The position numbers and the translations under genes were made by a program. A DNA stretch of 64,000 nt from Gammaproteobacteria bacterium (lineage in GTDB: Bacteria; Pseudomonadota; Gammaproteobacteria; SZUA-140): the NCBI GenBank assembly GCA_016716465.1, contig JADJWH010000001.1:992001-1056000 (forward strand). The letters are read 5' to 3'. The notes under the pieces are model-generated. The model did no database searches, was not told where the DNA came from, and worked only from the letters and a program-made list of their open reading frames with translations. Each line of letters opens with the position of its first letter. Position 1 is the stretch's first letter. This document shows positions 43,867 through 53,370 of the stretch, in pieces.

Positions 43867-45087
43867 CTATATAATATCAACTAATCCGAGCGACTGACGG
43901 ACTTCCTGCATGGTGTCCGTGGCCACAGCCCGCGCCTTTTCACAACCTGCCGCAATAATCCGGCGTACCTCGGCGGGATTACTGGAAAATTCTTCCGCTC
44001 GCTCGCGGATCGGAGCAAGCTCCGCCTGCACCGCGTCGATGACGTGCTGCTTGCACTCGAGGCAGCCGATCCCGGCGCTGCGGCAGCCGTCCATGACCCA
44101 GGCGCGCGTCTCCTCGCCGGAGTAGATCTGATGGAAGCCCCACACCGGGCACTTGAGCGGATCCCCGGGATCGGTGCGGCGCACCCGCGCGGGGTCGGTC
44201 GGCATGGTACGCAGCTTCTTCTCCACCAGCGCCGGCTCCTCGCGCAGCGCGATGGTGTTCCCGTAGGACTTTGACATCTTCTGGCCGTCCAGGCCCGGCA
44301 TCTTCGGGGTCTGGGTCAACAGGGCGCTGGGCTCGGGCAGAATCACCCGGCCCTCGCCCTCCAGATAACCGAACAGGCGCTCGCGGTCGGACAGGGTGAT
44401 GTTCTGCTGCTGCTCCAGCAGCGCGCGCGCCTTGGCCAGCGCCTCATGATCACCTTTCTCCTGATATTGACGCCTTAACTCTACATAGAGATTGGAGTTT
44501 TTCTTGCCCATCTTCTTGAGCGCGGCCTCTGCCTTGGCGGCGAACTCCGGCTCGCGGCCATACAGGTGGTTGAAGCGCCGCGCCACCTCGCGCGTCAACT
44601 CGATGTGGGCGACCTGGTCTTCCCCGACCGGCACCAGGCCGGCCCGGTAGATCAGGATGTCGGCGCTCTGCAGCAGCGGGTAACCGAGGAAGCCGTAGGT
44701 GCTGAGATCGCGGTTCCTGAGCTTTTCCTGCTGATCCTTGTAACTGGGCACCCGCTCGAGCCAGCCGAGCGGCGTAATCATCGACAGGATGAGATGGAGC
44801 TCGGCATGCTCGGGCAGGCGCGACTGGATGAACAGCGTGGCGGCCTCCGGGTTGATGCCGACCGCGAGCCAGTCGATCACCATCTCCCAGCAGCTGCGCG
44901 CGATGATCTCCTTGTGCTCGTATTCGGTGGTGAGCGCGTGCCAGTCCGCCACGAAGAAAAAGCATTCATACTCGTGCTGCAGCCTGAGCCAGTTCTTCAG
45001 GACACCGTGGTAATGCCCCAGGTGCAGGGCGCCGGTCGGCCGCATTCCGGACAGGACCCGCTGACTCTGCGGTAAACCGTTGATCAC
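43867..45087 (-). CDS. trpS: Tryptophanyl-tRNA synthetase
   Basis: A 406-residue class I synthetase. The HIGH-like motif is GALHLGHYHG near residue 18 and the KMSKS motif is GQKMSKSYGNT near 270. Relative to E. coli TrpS it has an insertion before KMSKS (about 190-265), as in the TrpS forms of many proteobacteria; a short patch near 44450-44495 uses rarer codons. First gene of trpS-scpA-scpB-rluB. Confidence 0.95.
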   Translation of the reverse strand: MINGLPQSQRVLSGMRPTGALHLGHYHGVLKNWLRLQHEYECFFFVADWHALTTEYEHKEIIARSCWEMVIDWLAVGINPEAATLFIQSRLPEHAELHLILSMITPLGWLERVPSYKDQQEKLRNRDLSTYGFLGYPLLQSADILIYRAGLVPVGEDQVAHIELTREVARRFNHLYGREPEFAAKAEAALKKMGKKNSNLYVELRRQYQEKGDHEALAKARALLEQQQNITLSDRERLFGYLEGEGRVILPEPSALLTQTPKMPGLDGQKMSKSYGNTIALREEPALVEKKLRTMPTDPARVRRTDPGDPLKCPVWGFHQIYSGEETRAWVMDGCRSAGIGCLECKQHVIDAVQAELAPIRERAEEFSSNPAEVRRIIAAGCEKARAVATDTMQEVRQSLGLVDII

Positions 45088-45134
45088 GCTGACTCCCCGC
45101 TCCGCTCGTTCTTGTTATTTTCGCGCACGATCGT

Positions 45135-45827
45135 TCACATGATCGCCTGCAGCACCGACCGGAACAGGCCGGCGGGTAATTGACCGAGATAGAATAGCAC
45201 AAGGAAAAAACCTGACATGAGCGGCCACATGATCTTGCCGAGCAGCTTGGTGAAGAACAGCGCGAGAACGATCAGCATCCCGTAGGGTTCGATGCGGCTG
45301 TACTGCCAGGACAGGGGGCCGGGCAGCAGGCCGGCGACGATGCGGCCGCCATCCAGCGGCGGCAACGGCAACAGGTTCAGCACCATCAGAATCGTGTTGA
45401 TGAAGATCCCGGCCACGCCCATATAAATGAGGGGTTGGCCCAGCCACGGAACGGACCCTATTATGGCGATGCCGAGCTTCACGGTCAGCAGCCAGAGGAC
45501 CGCCATGAGCAGGTTCGCCGATGGACCCGCCAGCGCGACCAGCGCCATATCCCGCTTGGGATGACGCAGATTCTCCCAGGTGATGGGGACCGGCTTGGCC
45601 CAGCCGAAGATGAAGCCGCCGATCAACAACAGGAGCGCGGGCAGCAGCACCGTGCCGATCGGGTCGATGTGTTTCACCGGATTGAGGGTGAGCCGGCCCA
45701 GCATCAGCGCCGTCCGGTCCCCCAGACGAAGCGCCATCCAGCCATGGGCCACTTCGTGCACCGTGATCGCCAGCAGCACCGGCATGACCCAGACCGCCAG
45801 TTTTTGTATCAGACTCAATTGATCCAT
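45135..45827 (-). CDS. Site-2 protease family (M50) membrane metalloprotease
   Basis: A 230-residue polytopic protein. Zinc-binding HEVAHG is in the first membrane segment (near residue 24), and the second zinc ligand is in NLLPLPPLDGGR near 165. No PDZ domain, so it belongs to the short FwdE-like/SpoIVFB-like branch rather than RseP. Often found beside scpAB in gammaproteobacteria; substrate unknown. Confidence 0.9.
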   Translation of the reverse strand: MDQLSLIQKLAVWVMPVLLAITVHEVAHGWMALRLGDRTALMLGRLTLNPVKHIDPIGTVLLPALLLLIGGFIFGWAKPVPITWENLRHPKRDMALVALAGPSANLLMAVLWLLTVKLGIAIIGSVPWLGQPLIYMGVAGIFINTILMVLNLLPLPPLDGGRIVAGLLPGPLSWQYSRIEPYGMLIVLALFFTKLLGKIMWPLMSGFFLVLFYLGQLPAGLFRSVLQAIM

Positions 45828-45890
45828 TACGCCCGCATTATACCCGGTTTACAGGCCTGCGGCGGGGATGCGAACGGATCCCGGCCCCGG

Positions 45891-46511
45891 CTAGGCGGTC
45901 AGGAATGAGGTGTCGCCCTTGCCCTGGCGCACCACGCGAGGCACCTCTCCGGTCAGATCGATGATTGAGGTCGGCTCGTTGCCGCAGCTGCCGCCGTCGA
46001 TGATGGCGTCGACCTGCTTCTCGAGCTGCTCGCGGATCTCCTCCGGATCGGACAGCGGCAGCGGGGAATCCGGCAGGATCAGCGTAACGCTCATGAGTGG
46101 CTCATCGAGCGCCTCCAGCAGCGCGCGCGCGATGGGCTGGTCGGGAATGCGCAGCCCGATGGTCTTGCGCTTGGGGTTCTGCAGCCGGCGCGGCACCTCG
46201 TGACTGGCCGTGAGGATGAAGGTATAGGGACCGGGCGTGAGCGATTTGAGCAGGCGGAACTCCGGGTTCCCGACCCGCGCGTAGGTCGCGAGGTCCGACA
46301 GGTCGCGGCACACCAGGGTGAAATTATGGGTGGGATCGAGCTTACGCAGGCGTTGGATGCGCTCCATTGCCGCCTTGTCGCCGATCTGGCAGCCCAGCGC
46401 GTAACAGGAATCCGTGGGATAGACGATCACCCCGCCATTGCGCACGATCGCGACCGCCTGGCTGATCAGCCGGGGTTGCGGGTTGACCGGATGGATTTGC
46501 AGGTACTGCAT
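45891..46511 (-). CDS. yciO: YciO/TsaC/Sua5 family protein
   Basis: A 206-residue protein of the threonylcarbamoyl-AMP synthase superfamily. IVYPTDSCYALGCQIGDKAAMERI and LTPGPYTFILTASHEVPRRL mark the YrdC fold; the C-terminal SIIDLTGEVPRVVRQGKGD fits YciO. YciO-type members are paralogues whose role in tRNA t6A formation is uncertain. Next to the PHP gene, as yciO and yciV are in E. coli. Confidence 0.88.
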   Translation of the reverse strand: MQYLQIHPVNPQPRLISQAVAIVRNGGVIVYPTDSCYALGCQIGDKAAMERIQRLRKLDPTHNFTLVCRDLSDLATYARVGNPEFRLLKSLTPGPYTFILTASHEVPRRLQNPKRKTIGLRIPDQPIARALLEALDEPLMSVTLILPDSPLPLSDPEEIREQLEKQVDAIIDGGSCGNEPTSIIDLTGEVPRVVRQGKGDTSFLTA

Positions 46512-46565
46512 TCGGCTACCTCATCTCCCCGCGCGATGCGAATACGCGGACTTTCGCCAGATGCG

Positions 46566-47426
46566 TCAGGACGCCGCGCCCGTGTCGCGCGACCCGGACC
46601 AGCGCGTCCATACCGGCTCGCAGCCCGACGGCAGCGGGGCGAGCCGGCCGGGCACGGTCCAGCCGTTCTCCGGCGCGTGAAAATCCGAACCCGCCGAGGC
46701 GCACAGACCGAATTCGCGCGCATGCTCGGCGAGCAGGCGGGCCTGCTGGGCATCGTGGCTACCCGACACCACCTCGATGCCGCCGCCACCGGCGGCGGTG
46801 AACTCCGCCAGGAACCGGCGCATCACGTTGCGCGACATCGAGTAACGCGCCGGGTGAGCCACCACGGCGATACCGCCCGCCGCGCGGATCCAGTCCACCG
46901 CCTCGGCGAGTCCGGCCCATTCGCTCGCCACGTAACAACTGGCGCCGCGGCCGAGATAGCGCTTGAAGGCGCGCTTGGCATCCTTGACGTGCCCTTGTTC
47001 GACCAGGAACCGTGCGAAATGGTTCCTGCCGATGGCCTCCGCGCCCACGCCTGTTTCCACGAGCTCCAGCGCGCCGGGGATCCCGCAGCGCGCGAGCCGT
47101 TCTGCGATGGATCGCGCGCGTTCCCGCCGCACGCCACGCAGGCGGTCGAGACCGTCCTGCAGTTCGGCGCAGCGCGGATCGATGTCCAGACCGACGATAT
47201 GTATGACCCGTTGCGCCCAACTCACCGAGACCTCGACCCCGGCGATCAGCCGCATGCCGGCCTCCCGTGCGGCTGCCTGCGCCTCGGTGATACCCGCCGT
47301 GGTGTCATGATCCGTCAGCGCCAGCACATCCACGCCGCAGGCACGGGCATGCCGCACCAGATCGGCAGGGCTCAACGCTCCGTCGGAACAGCGGGAATGG
47401 CTGTGCAGATCAAAACGGCCGCTCAT
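46566..47426 (-). CDS. PHP domain phosphoesterase (RNase AM / YciV type)
   Basis: A 286-residue PHP-fold protein. Metal motifs are DLHSHSRCSDG at the start, LALTDHDT near 38, GVEVS near 66, VVAHPARY near 190 and GSDFHAP near 250. E. coli YciV has been described as a 5'-3' exonuclease acting on short oligonucleotides and rRNA 5' ends; the same role is likely. ATG 47426. Confidence 0.88.
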   Translation of the reverse strand: MSGRFDLHSHSRCSDGALSPADLVRHARACGVDVLALTDHDTTAGITEAQAAAREAGMRLIAGVEVSVSWAQRVIHIVGLDIDPRCAELQDGLDRLRGVRRERARSIAERLARCGIPGALELVETGVGAEAIGRNHFARFLVEQGHVKDAKRAFKRYLGRGASCYVASEWAGLAEAVDWIRAAGGIAVVAHPARYSMSRNVMRRFLAEFTAAGGGGIEVVSGSHDAQQARLLAEHAREFGLCASAGSDFHAPENGWTVPGRLAPLPSGCEPVWTRWSGSRDTGAAS

Positions 47427-47506
47427 GCCACCCCCGATCTGCCAATACACCCGGCTTCGTTGTAAGATACCGCATCCCCCTCCTCCGGACCGCAGCCAGC
47501 CCCCCG

Positions 47507-48064
47507 ATGAAACTTCTGTTCGACTTCTTTCCTGTCCTGCTGTTCTTCGCCGCCTTCAAGCTCACCGGTGACAACATTTATATCGCCACCGCGGTCGCGA
47601 TCGCAGCCGGGATCGCCCAGTCCGGAATCTACTGGTTGAGGCACCGCCGGCTGGAAAAGATGCACATGATCACCCTCGCCTTGCTGGTGGTGTTTGGCGG
47701 AGCGACACTGCTGCTGCAGGACGAAGTATATATCAAGTGGAAGCCGACCGTGCTCAACTGGCTGTTCGGTCTGGTCTTTATCGCCAGCCATTTCATCGGG
47801 GACCGACCCGTCGTCCAGCGGCTGATGAATCAGGCCATCAGCCTGCCCCGGCCGATATGGTACCGGCTGAATCTGGCGTGGGCGCTGTTTTTCATCGCCG
47901 TAGGCTTCATCAATCTGTACGTGGTGTATAATTTCGACACAGATACCTGGGTCAATTTCAAGCTTTTCGGGATCATAGGCCTGACGCTCGTGTTTATCAT
48001 CGCGCAGTCGTTCTATATCGGCCGTTACATCACGCATGATGCCGACGGCGGGGACAAAAACTGA
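47507..48064 (+). CDS. yciB: Inner membrane-spanning protein YciB (septation protein A)
   Basis: A 185-residue protein with about five membrane segments; MKLLFDFFPVLLFFAAFKL and the block KWKPTVLNWLFGLVFIASHFIGD are characteristic. It links envelope synthesis and division. TGAATG joins it directly to yciI. Confidence 0.95.
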   Translation: MKLLFDFFPVLLFFAAFKLTGDNIYIATAVAIAAGIAQSGIYWLRHRRLEKMHMITLALLVVFGGATLLLQDEVYIKWKPTVLNWLFGLVFIASHFIGDRPVVQRLMNQAISLPRPIWYRLNLAWALFFIAVGFINLYVVYNFDTDTWVNFKLFGIIGLTLVFIIAQSFYIGRYITHDADGGDKN

Positions 48065-48364
48065 ATGATCTACGCCTTCCTGTGCGAGGACCGGGAAAAC
48101 AGCCTCGAGGCACGCCGCCAGTACCGGCCCGCCCATCTGGAACGGCTGGTTGCGCTGAAGGACCAGGGCAGACTGTTTCTCGCCGGACCCCACCCCGCTA
48201 TCGACAGCGCGGATCCGGGGCCGGCGGGCTTCACCGGCAGCCTGATCGTGGCCGAATTCCCGTCCCTGCAGGAGGCGCGGGAATGGGCGGACGCCGAACC
48301 CTTTCTGAAAAACGGTGTCTATAAGTCAGTCACCGTCAAGCCCTTGATAAAAGTGCTCCCCTAG
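48065..48364 (+). CDS. yciI: YciI family protein
   Basis: A 99-residue small protein (MIYAFLCEDRENSLEARRQYRPAHLERLVAL; GRLFLAGPHPAID) of the YciI/YCII dimeric ferredoxin-like fold, with the conserved His of AHLERL and Asp of ADAEPF. Function is unclear. Begins at the base after the yciB stop. Confidence 0.93.
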   Translation: MIYAFLCEDRENSLEARRQYRPAHLERLVALKDQGRLFLAGPHPAIDSADPGPAGFTGSLIVAEFPSLQEAREWADAEPFLKNGVYKSVTVKPLIKVLP

Positions 48365-48471
48365 CCTTGATCGAGCGCCCGCGCACAGGATCCGACATGA
48401 CGCCGGACATGACCGCCGGCCCATATTCCCTTTCGTTCAAACATCGAGCTCAAAAATCGAAGGAATCGCTC

Positions 48472-49308
48472 ATGCACATGCCGCATCACTCCATTCTGCT
48501 GACCGCCGCCATGACCGGCCTGCTCCTGGCGCAGATACCGGCGCATGCCGAGTCCGATCCGGCGGGTGGGGCAAGCCCCAAGGTCATCGCCGTCATCAAC
48601 GGCCAGAACGTGACCAGCGCCGATTTCGGTTCCTTCGTCAGCACCCGGGTCGGCCAGAACGTCGCGCCGACAAACCTGAACCAGCAGCAGCTCAGCGCCT
48701 TGCAGGAGGAATACATCAATCGCGAGCTGGTCTTTCAGGACGCGGTGGCAAAAGGCCTGGACAAGAATCCCGAGGTCGTCATCGCCATCGAGAATCAGCG
48801 CCACAACATCATCGCCGGTTATGCGCTGCGCCAGATTGCCAGCGTGCCGCCGAGCGACAAGGCGTTGCAGGACGCCTACAAGACCCTGGCCTCGAAGCCG
48901 GTCAAGGAGTACCGGGCGAGCCACATCATGGTCAAGACGGAGGCCGAGGCGCAGGGCCTGATCGATCGCCTCAAGCAGGGGGTCGACTTCGCCCAGCTCG
49001 CACGGGAGAAGTCGCTCGACTCCACCGCCCAGAACGGGGGCGAACTCGGCTGGCTGCCGGCGGACCAGATCGCGCCGCCGATACGTGATGCCCTGGGCGC
49101 CCTGAAGACGGGAGCCTTCAGCACGGCGCCCGTGCAGACGCAGTTCGGCTGGCATGTGCTCAAACTGAGCGAGACCCGCATCCTCCCGCCACCCGATTTC
49201 GACGCGGTCAAGGACGACCTGAGCCGGCAGCTGCGCAACGAGAACATCGGCAGATATATCGCCCAGCTCCGCCAGCACAGCAAGATCGAGATCACGAGCG
49301 GCAAATAA
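48472..49308 (+). CDS. Periplasmic parvulin-type peptidyl-prolyl isomerase
   Basis: A 278-residue exported foldase. Signal peptide at residues 1-27 (cleavage near AHA-ES); an N-terminal SurA-like helical region (VIAVINGQNVTSADF to INRELVFQDAV); a parvulin domain (YRASHIMVKTEAEAQGLIDRL through QFGWHVLKLSETR); and a C-terminal helix. ATG 48472 has AAGGA 9 nt upstream; earlier in-frame starts would spoil the signal. Likely assists outer-membrane or periplasmic protein folding. Confidence 0.9.
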   Translation: MHMPHHSILLTAAMTGLLLAQIPAHAESDPAGGASPKVIAVINGQNVTSADFGSFVSTRVGQNVAPTNLNQQQLSALQEEYINRELVFQDAVAKGLDKNPEVVIAIENQRHNIIAGYALRQIASVPPSDKALQDAYKTLASKPVKEYRASHIMVKTEAEAQGLIDRLKQGVDFAQLAREKSLDSTAQNGGELGWLPADQIAPPIRDALGALKTGAFSTAPVQTQFGWHVLKLSETRILPPPDFDAVKDDLSRQLRNENIGRYIAQLRQHSKIEITSGK

Positions 49309-49347
49309 TCCGCTGCGGACCCGGGCACCGGGCACTGCGTCCTCGCG

Positions 49348-50385
49348 TCAGGGCGCGGTCGTGGATTCGGACGGAGGAAACTCCCCGGTCAGGGCGTGCA
49401 GGAAGGCGACGATGTCCGCCACCTCGTCCCCGGTCACGTCCAGATCGAACTGCGTCTTGGCCATGACCCGTACCGCCTCTTCCAGGGTGGCGACCGAACC
49501 GTTGTGAAAATACGGGGCGGTCAGGGCCACGTTGCGCAGGGTCGGCACCCGCCAGAGATACTTGTGGTCCTCGCGGCCGTCGATGTGGTAACGCCCCAGG
49601 TCGGCGCCGAGCAGCCCGTATTCAGCGTCGTAGCGACTGCCCCTGAAGGTCGGGAATAATTCATAGAATCCCTCTCCCATCGGGATCACCAGGCCGGGTA
49701 TGGGGCCGGCGAAATTGACCCAGAAATGACAGGCCGCGCAGCCCTTTTCCACGAACAGGTGCTGTCCGCGCAACGCCGCCTCCGACAGCGCCGCGCGGTC
49801 GCCCTCAAGATAGCGGTCGAACGGTCCGCGCGGGGTTACCAGGGTGCGCACATAGGCGGCCAGCGCGGCGACGGCGTTGCGGGGCCGCAGCGGACGCCAG
49901 CCGCCGAATGCCGCGGAGAACTGTTTCCGGTACAGGGCGGGCTTGCGCAATGGGACGAACGCCGCGTCGAGGTCCGGCTGGCCCATGATCGCGGGATCGA
50001 CCATATGCTGCGCGATCGCCTCCTCCAGACTTGCCGCGCGCCCGTCCCAGAAATAGGCGGTCTGATAGGCGACGTTCCACAGGGTCGGGGTATTGCGCGT
50101 CGCGACCTTGCCCCGCGCGCCGGTCGACAGGATCAGGCCGTCGGTGCCGCCGCGCCGCAGGTCATGACAGGAATTGCAGGATACACCGCCGTCGACCGAC
50201 AGCCGCGGATCGAAAAACAACTGCCGGCCCAGCGCGATCTTCTCCGGCGTCTGCGGATTGTCCGCGGGAATGGGCGGCGCCTCCGGCAGCGGGCTGAACG
50301 GTTCGAACGCGTGCGCCACCGGCACGACCAGCAGGACGCACGCTGCCGCTGCGGCAAGAGCGCATGATCGTATGGCTGTCAGCAT
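49348..50385 (-). CDS. Di-haem cytochrome c peroxidase family protein
   Basis: A 345-residue periplasmic protein with a signal peptide (residues 1-26) and two haem c sites: CNSCH near residue 70 and CAACH near 220. PTLWNVAYQTAYFWDGRA and TLRNVALTAPYFHNGSVATLEEAV are typical of the CcpA/MauG family. It would reduce hydrogen peroxide, or act in cofactor maturation if MauG-like; context does not decide. Confidence 0.92.
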   Translation of the reverse strand: MLTAIRSCALAAAAACVLLVVPVAHAFEPFSPLPEAPPIPADNPQTPEKIALGRQLFFDPRLSVDGGVSCNSCHDLRRGGTDGLILSTGARGKVATRNTPTLWNVAYQTAYFWDGRAASLEEAIAQHMVDPAIMGQPDLDAAFVPLRKPALYRKQFSAAFGGWRPLRPRNAVAALAAYVRTLVTPRGPFDRYLEGDRAALSEAALRGQHLFVEKGCAACHFWVNFAGPIPGLVIPMGEGFYELFPTFRGSRYDAEYGLLGADLGRYHIDGREDHKYLWRVPTLRNVALTAPYFHNGSVATLEEAVRVMAKTQFDLDVTGDEVADIVAFLHALTGEFPPSESTTAP

Positions 50386-50423
50386 GAGAATTCCGCCGTA
50401 ATGAACGCCCGCAGGCGCGCATC

Positions 50424-51467
50424 CTACATCAGATCCAGGGTATGGGGCTTGTCGTAGGATTCCACCCGCCGTACCGCTTCCCGCCAGCGTGGGTCCCGGC
50501 GCAGCTCCTCGTATCCCGCGCCGCCGCGCCCGTGCATGCGCACGAGCCGCAGCTGCGACACCGGATTATTCCATTGCGCGAGCGTCTCGACAAGCTGAGC
50601 CACCGGCCCGGTGCCGTGACACACCAGCAGCATATCGCAGCCGGCGTCCAGGGCGGCGCGCGCGCGCGCCGGCATGTCGCCGACACCTTCCGCCCCGCCC
50701 ATGTGGAGATCATCGCTGAAGATCACACCCTGGAAGCCGAAGCGGCGACGCAGTACCTCCTGCAGCCAGAAACGCGAAAAGGTCGCCGGCGCGGGATCGA
50801 TGTCGCGGTACACCACATGCGCGGTCATCAGCGCCTCGATTCCGTGCCCAACCATGCGTTCGAAGGCCAGCAGGTCCTCTCCCGCCAGATCCCGATACGG
50901 CCGCGGGTCCACCGGCAGTTCGAGATGGGAATCCTGCGCGACGGAGCCGTGGCCGGGGAAGTGCTTGCCGGTCGCCACCATGCCGGCGCGCCGCATGCCA
51001 CGCACGTATTCCCGTGCGAGCCCCGCGACGGTCGCGGCGTCGCGATGGAATGCGCGATCGCCGATGACCTGGCTCACCCCGCGGGAGAGATCGAGCACCG
51101 GGGTGAAACTCATGTCCACACCCACGCTGCGCAGCTCGGCCGCCATGAGCCAGCCGGTCGCTTCCGCGCAGTGGCGCGCCTGGGCGGGATCGCTGTCGAA
51201 AAGTTCGCCGAGGCGGGCCACGGCCGGCAGCGGGGTAAATCCCGCGCGGAACCGCTGCACGCGGCCGCCTTCCTGATCAACGGCGATCAGCAGCGGTGGA
51301 TCGCGCAGGGCGTGGATCTCGGCCGTCAGCGCGGCAATCTGGGCAGGAGACTCATAGTTGCGGCTGAACAGGATGACACCGCCAACCTGCGGCTGACGCA
51401 GCAACGCGCGTTCCTCGGCGTCCAGCCCGGTCCCGGCCAGACCCATCATGATCGGTCCCAGTGACAA
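50424..51467 (-). CDS. nagZ: Beta-N-acetylhexosaminidase NagZ
   Basis: A 347-residue cytoplasmic GH3 enzyme that removes GlcNAc from imported muropeptide fragments during cell-wall recycling. VDQEGGRVQRF near residue 65, KHFPGHGSVAQDSH near 165 (flexible catalytic loop) and the nucleophile Asp in VIFSDDLHMGGA near 245 are intact. It lies downstream of peptide permease genes and a YkuD-fold protein. Confidence 0.95.
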   Translation of the reverse strand: MSLGPIMMGLAGTGLDAEERALLRQPQVGGVILFSRNYESPAQIAALTAEIHALRDPPLLIAVDQEGGRVQRFRAGFTPLPAVARLGELFDSDPAQARHCAEATGWLMAAELRSVGVDMSFTPVLDLSRGVSQVIGDRAFHRDAATVAGLAREYVRGMRRAGMVATGKHFPGHGSVAQDSHLELPVDPRPYRDLAGEDLLAFERMVGHGIEALMTAHVVYRDIDPAPATFSRFWLQEVLRRRFGFQGVIFSDDLHMGGAEGVGDMPARARAALDAGCDMLLVCHGTGPVAQLVETLAQWNNPVSQLRLVRMHGRGGAGYEELRRDPRWREAVRRVESYDKPHTLDLM

Positions 51468-51493
51468 GCTCGCTCCCTCCTATCTCCGCCGCA

Positions 51494-52300
51494 TCATGGG
51501 CGATCCCGTTCCACCAGGCGCACATCCAGGCGGTCGCGCAGATGGTCGCCCAGCATGTTAACCGCCAGCACGACCAGCATCAACGCAACGCCCGGCACCA
51601 GCATCATATGCGGCGACACCAGCATGTAACGCCCGCTGTCGCGGATCATGCTGCCCCACGACGGCGTCGGCGGCTGGATGCCGAGACCGAGAAAGGACAG
51701 CCCGGCCTCGGCGATGACGACGCCCGCCACCCCGAAGGTCGCCTCGATGATCAGCGGCGCGGTGATCAGCGGCAGCAGGTGGCGCAGCACGATGCGCGTG
51801 CGGCTGGCGCCGAGCGCCACCGCCGCCTGCACATGCTCCCGGTCCTTGAGAGACAGTACCTGCGCGCGCGCGAGCCGCGCGAAGCCGACCCAGCCCACGA
51901 CCACCAGGGCGATCACCACGTTGTTGATCCCCGCCCCAAGCACGCCGGCGAGCGCGATCGCGAGCAGGATACCGGGGAAGGCGAGAAAGACATCGATGAC
52001 GCGCGTCGTCGCGTGATCGATCCAGCCGCCCAGGTAGGCGCTCATCGCGCCAATCAAGGTCCCGACGGAGGCCGAGATCAGCACGACAAAAAAGGCGACG
52101 AAAAACGAATAGCGCGCCCCCACCACGACACGATCCCAGAGCGGACGCCCCAGGTCGTCGTAACCAAACCAGGAACCGTCTCCCGGCGCCACCAGGATGC
52201 GGGTGAGATCCACTTCGTCCGGACGCAGCGGGAACACCAGTCCGACGCAGGCGAGCAGCAACCACAATCCGATCACCAGGCCACCGAACCACAGGCGCAT
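51494..52300 (-). CDS. Peptide ABC transporter permease (DppC-like)
   Basis: A 268-residue inner-membrane permease. N-terminal anchor, then the periplasmic loop, then about five segments; the ATPase-docking EAA loop is ALGASRTRIVLRHLLP near residue 160. GYDDLGRPLWDRVVVGAR matches DppC/OppC. Directly follows dppB-like gene (2-nt gap). ATPase genes are not in the window. Confidence 0.9.
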   Translation of the reverse strand: MRLWFGGLVIGLWLLLACVGLVFPLRPDEVDLTRILVAPGDGSWFGYDDLGRPLWDRVVVGARYSFFVAFFVVLISASVGTLIGAMSAYLGGWIDHATTRVIDVFLAFPGILLAIALAGVLGAGINNVVIALVVVGWVGFARLARAQVLSLKDREHVQAAVALGASRTRIVLRHLLPLITAPLIIEATFGVAGVVIAEAGLSFLGLGIQPPTPSWGSMIRDSGRYMLVSPHMMLVPGVALMLVVLAVNMLGDHLRDRLDVRLVERDRP

Positions 52301-52302
52301 GA

Positions 52303-53241
52303 TCAGGCCGTGCCTCCGAAGCGGATGCGGGGATCGAGGCGGGCGTAGACCAGATCGGTGAAGGTATTCACCGCCACATAGCCCAGGCTGATCAGCAGCA
52401 CGCAGGCCTGCACCACCGGGTAGTCGCGCCGATGGATCGACTCTATGGTCAGCAGGCCGATGCCGGGCCAGGAAAACACCGTCTCGGTGATCACCGCGCC
52501 GGCGAGCAGCGCCCCCAGCTGCAATCCGAGCAGCGTGATCACCGGCAGCAGCGCGTTGCGCATTGCGTGCCGGAAGATCACGGCGCTTTCGGTGAGCCCC
52601 TTGGCGCGGGCGGTGCGAATGAAATCCTCACCCAGGACTTCGAGCAGCGCGGCGCGCAGCATGCGCGAGAGTATGGCCGCCAGCGCCGTGCCCAGCGTCA
52701 ACGCCGGCAGCACCAGCGAGGCCGGCTCATCGCGCCCGCTTACCGGCAGCCAGCCGAGCCACAGTGAAAATACCAGGATCAGCAACGGTCCCATCAGGAA
52801 ATTGGGGATGGAGATGCCGAACATCGAAAAGGACATCGCGCCCAGATCCCATGCGCTGCCGCGGTGCGTCGCGGCGAACGTCCCCAGCGGGACCGCGATC
52901 AACACCGCAACACCCAATCCGGCCACGGCCAGTTCCAGGGTCGCGGGCAGGCGTTCAAGCAGGATATCCGCGATGGGTCGACGGGAATAGAGCGACTCAC
53001 CGAGGTTGAAACTGAACAGGTGACGGTAATAATCCACCAACTGGAGGTGCAGGGGCAGATCGAGACCGAGGGCGTGGCGCAGGGCCGCGCGGTCGGCGGG
53101 CTGGCTCGATTCGCCGAGCATGACCTCGACCGGGTCACCCGGGATCAAATGTATCAGCAGAAACACCAGCAGTGACACGCCGAGCAGCACCAGCAATGCG
53201 CTGCCACACCGCGCCAGCAGAAATTTGGTCATGCCGCCCAA
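52303..53241 (-). CDS. Peptide ABC transporter permease (DppB-like)
   Basis: A 312-residue permease with six membrane segments. LLVFLLIHLIPGDPVEVMLG at the N-terminus, the EAA loop ARAKGLTESAVIFRHAMRNALLP (key part AKGL…RHAMRNALLP) and FSWPGIGLLTIESIHRRDYP near the end are classic DppB/OppB. Partner of the DppC-like gene and, presumably, of the binding protein at 53890. Confidence 0.92.
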   Translation of the reverse strand: MGGMTKFLLARCGSALLVLLGVSLLVFLLIHLIPGDPVEVMLGESSQPADRAALRHALGLDLPLHLQLVDYYRHLFSFNLGESLYSRRPIADILLERLPATLELAVAGLGVAVLIAVPLGTFAATHRGSAWDLGAMSFSMFGISIPNFLMGPLLILVFSLWLGWLPVSGRDEPASLVLPALTLGTALAAILSRMLRAALLEVLGEDFIRTARAKGLTESAVIFRHAMRNALLPVITLLGLQLGALLAGAVITETVFSWPGIGLLTIESIHRRDYPVVQACVLLISLGYVAVNTFTDLVYARLDPRIRFGGTA

Positions 53242-53251
53242 AGAGTTTTTT

Positions 53252-53352
53252 CCTTACGCCTCACGCCTTACACCTCACACCCTACACTTCTCGCCTTACT
53301 GTTCACCCACACCATTCAATAAGGACAGGGGACAGAATTGAATTCAGTCCCC
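53252..53352. repeat. Heptanucleotide array followed by GGGGACAG dyad
   Basis: Eight period-7 units (CCTTACG, CCTCACG, CCTTACA, CCTCACA, CCCTACA, CTTCTCG, CCTTACT, GTTCACC) cover 53252-53307. Twenty bp later a palindrome with arms GGGGACAGAATT and AATTCAGTCCCC (53328-53352, one mismatch) follows. Two repeat families therefore meet between the YkuD gene and the dppB-like gene. Confidence 0.75.
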
Positions 53353-53370
53353 TATTTATTTGACTGCCCC

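Noticed and set aside
44450..44495. Foreign insertion in trpS based on rarer codons
   Set aside because: The encoded residues fit the insertion present in many TrpS proteins, the frame is intact and the patch is very short.
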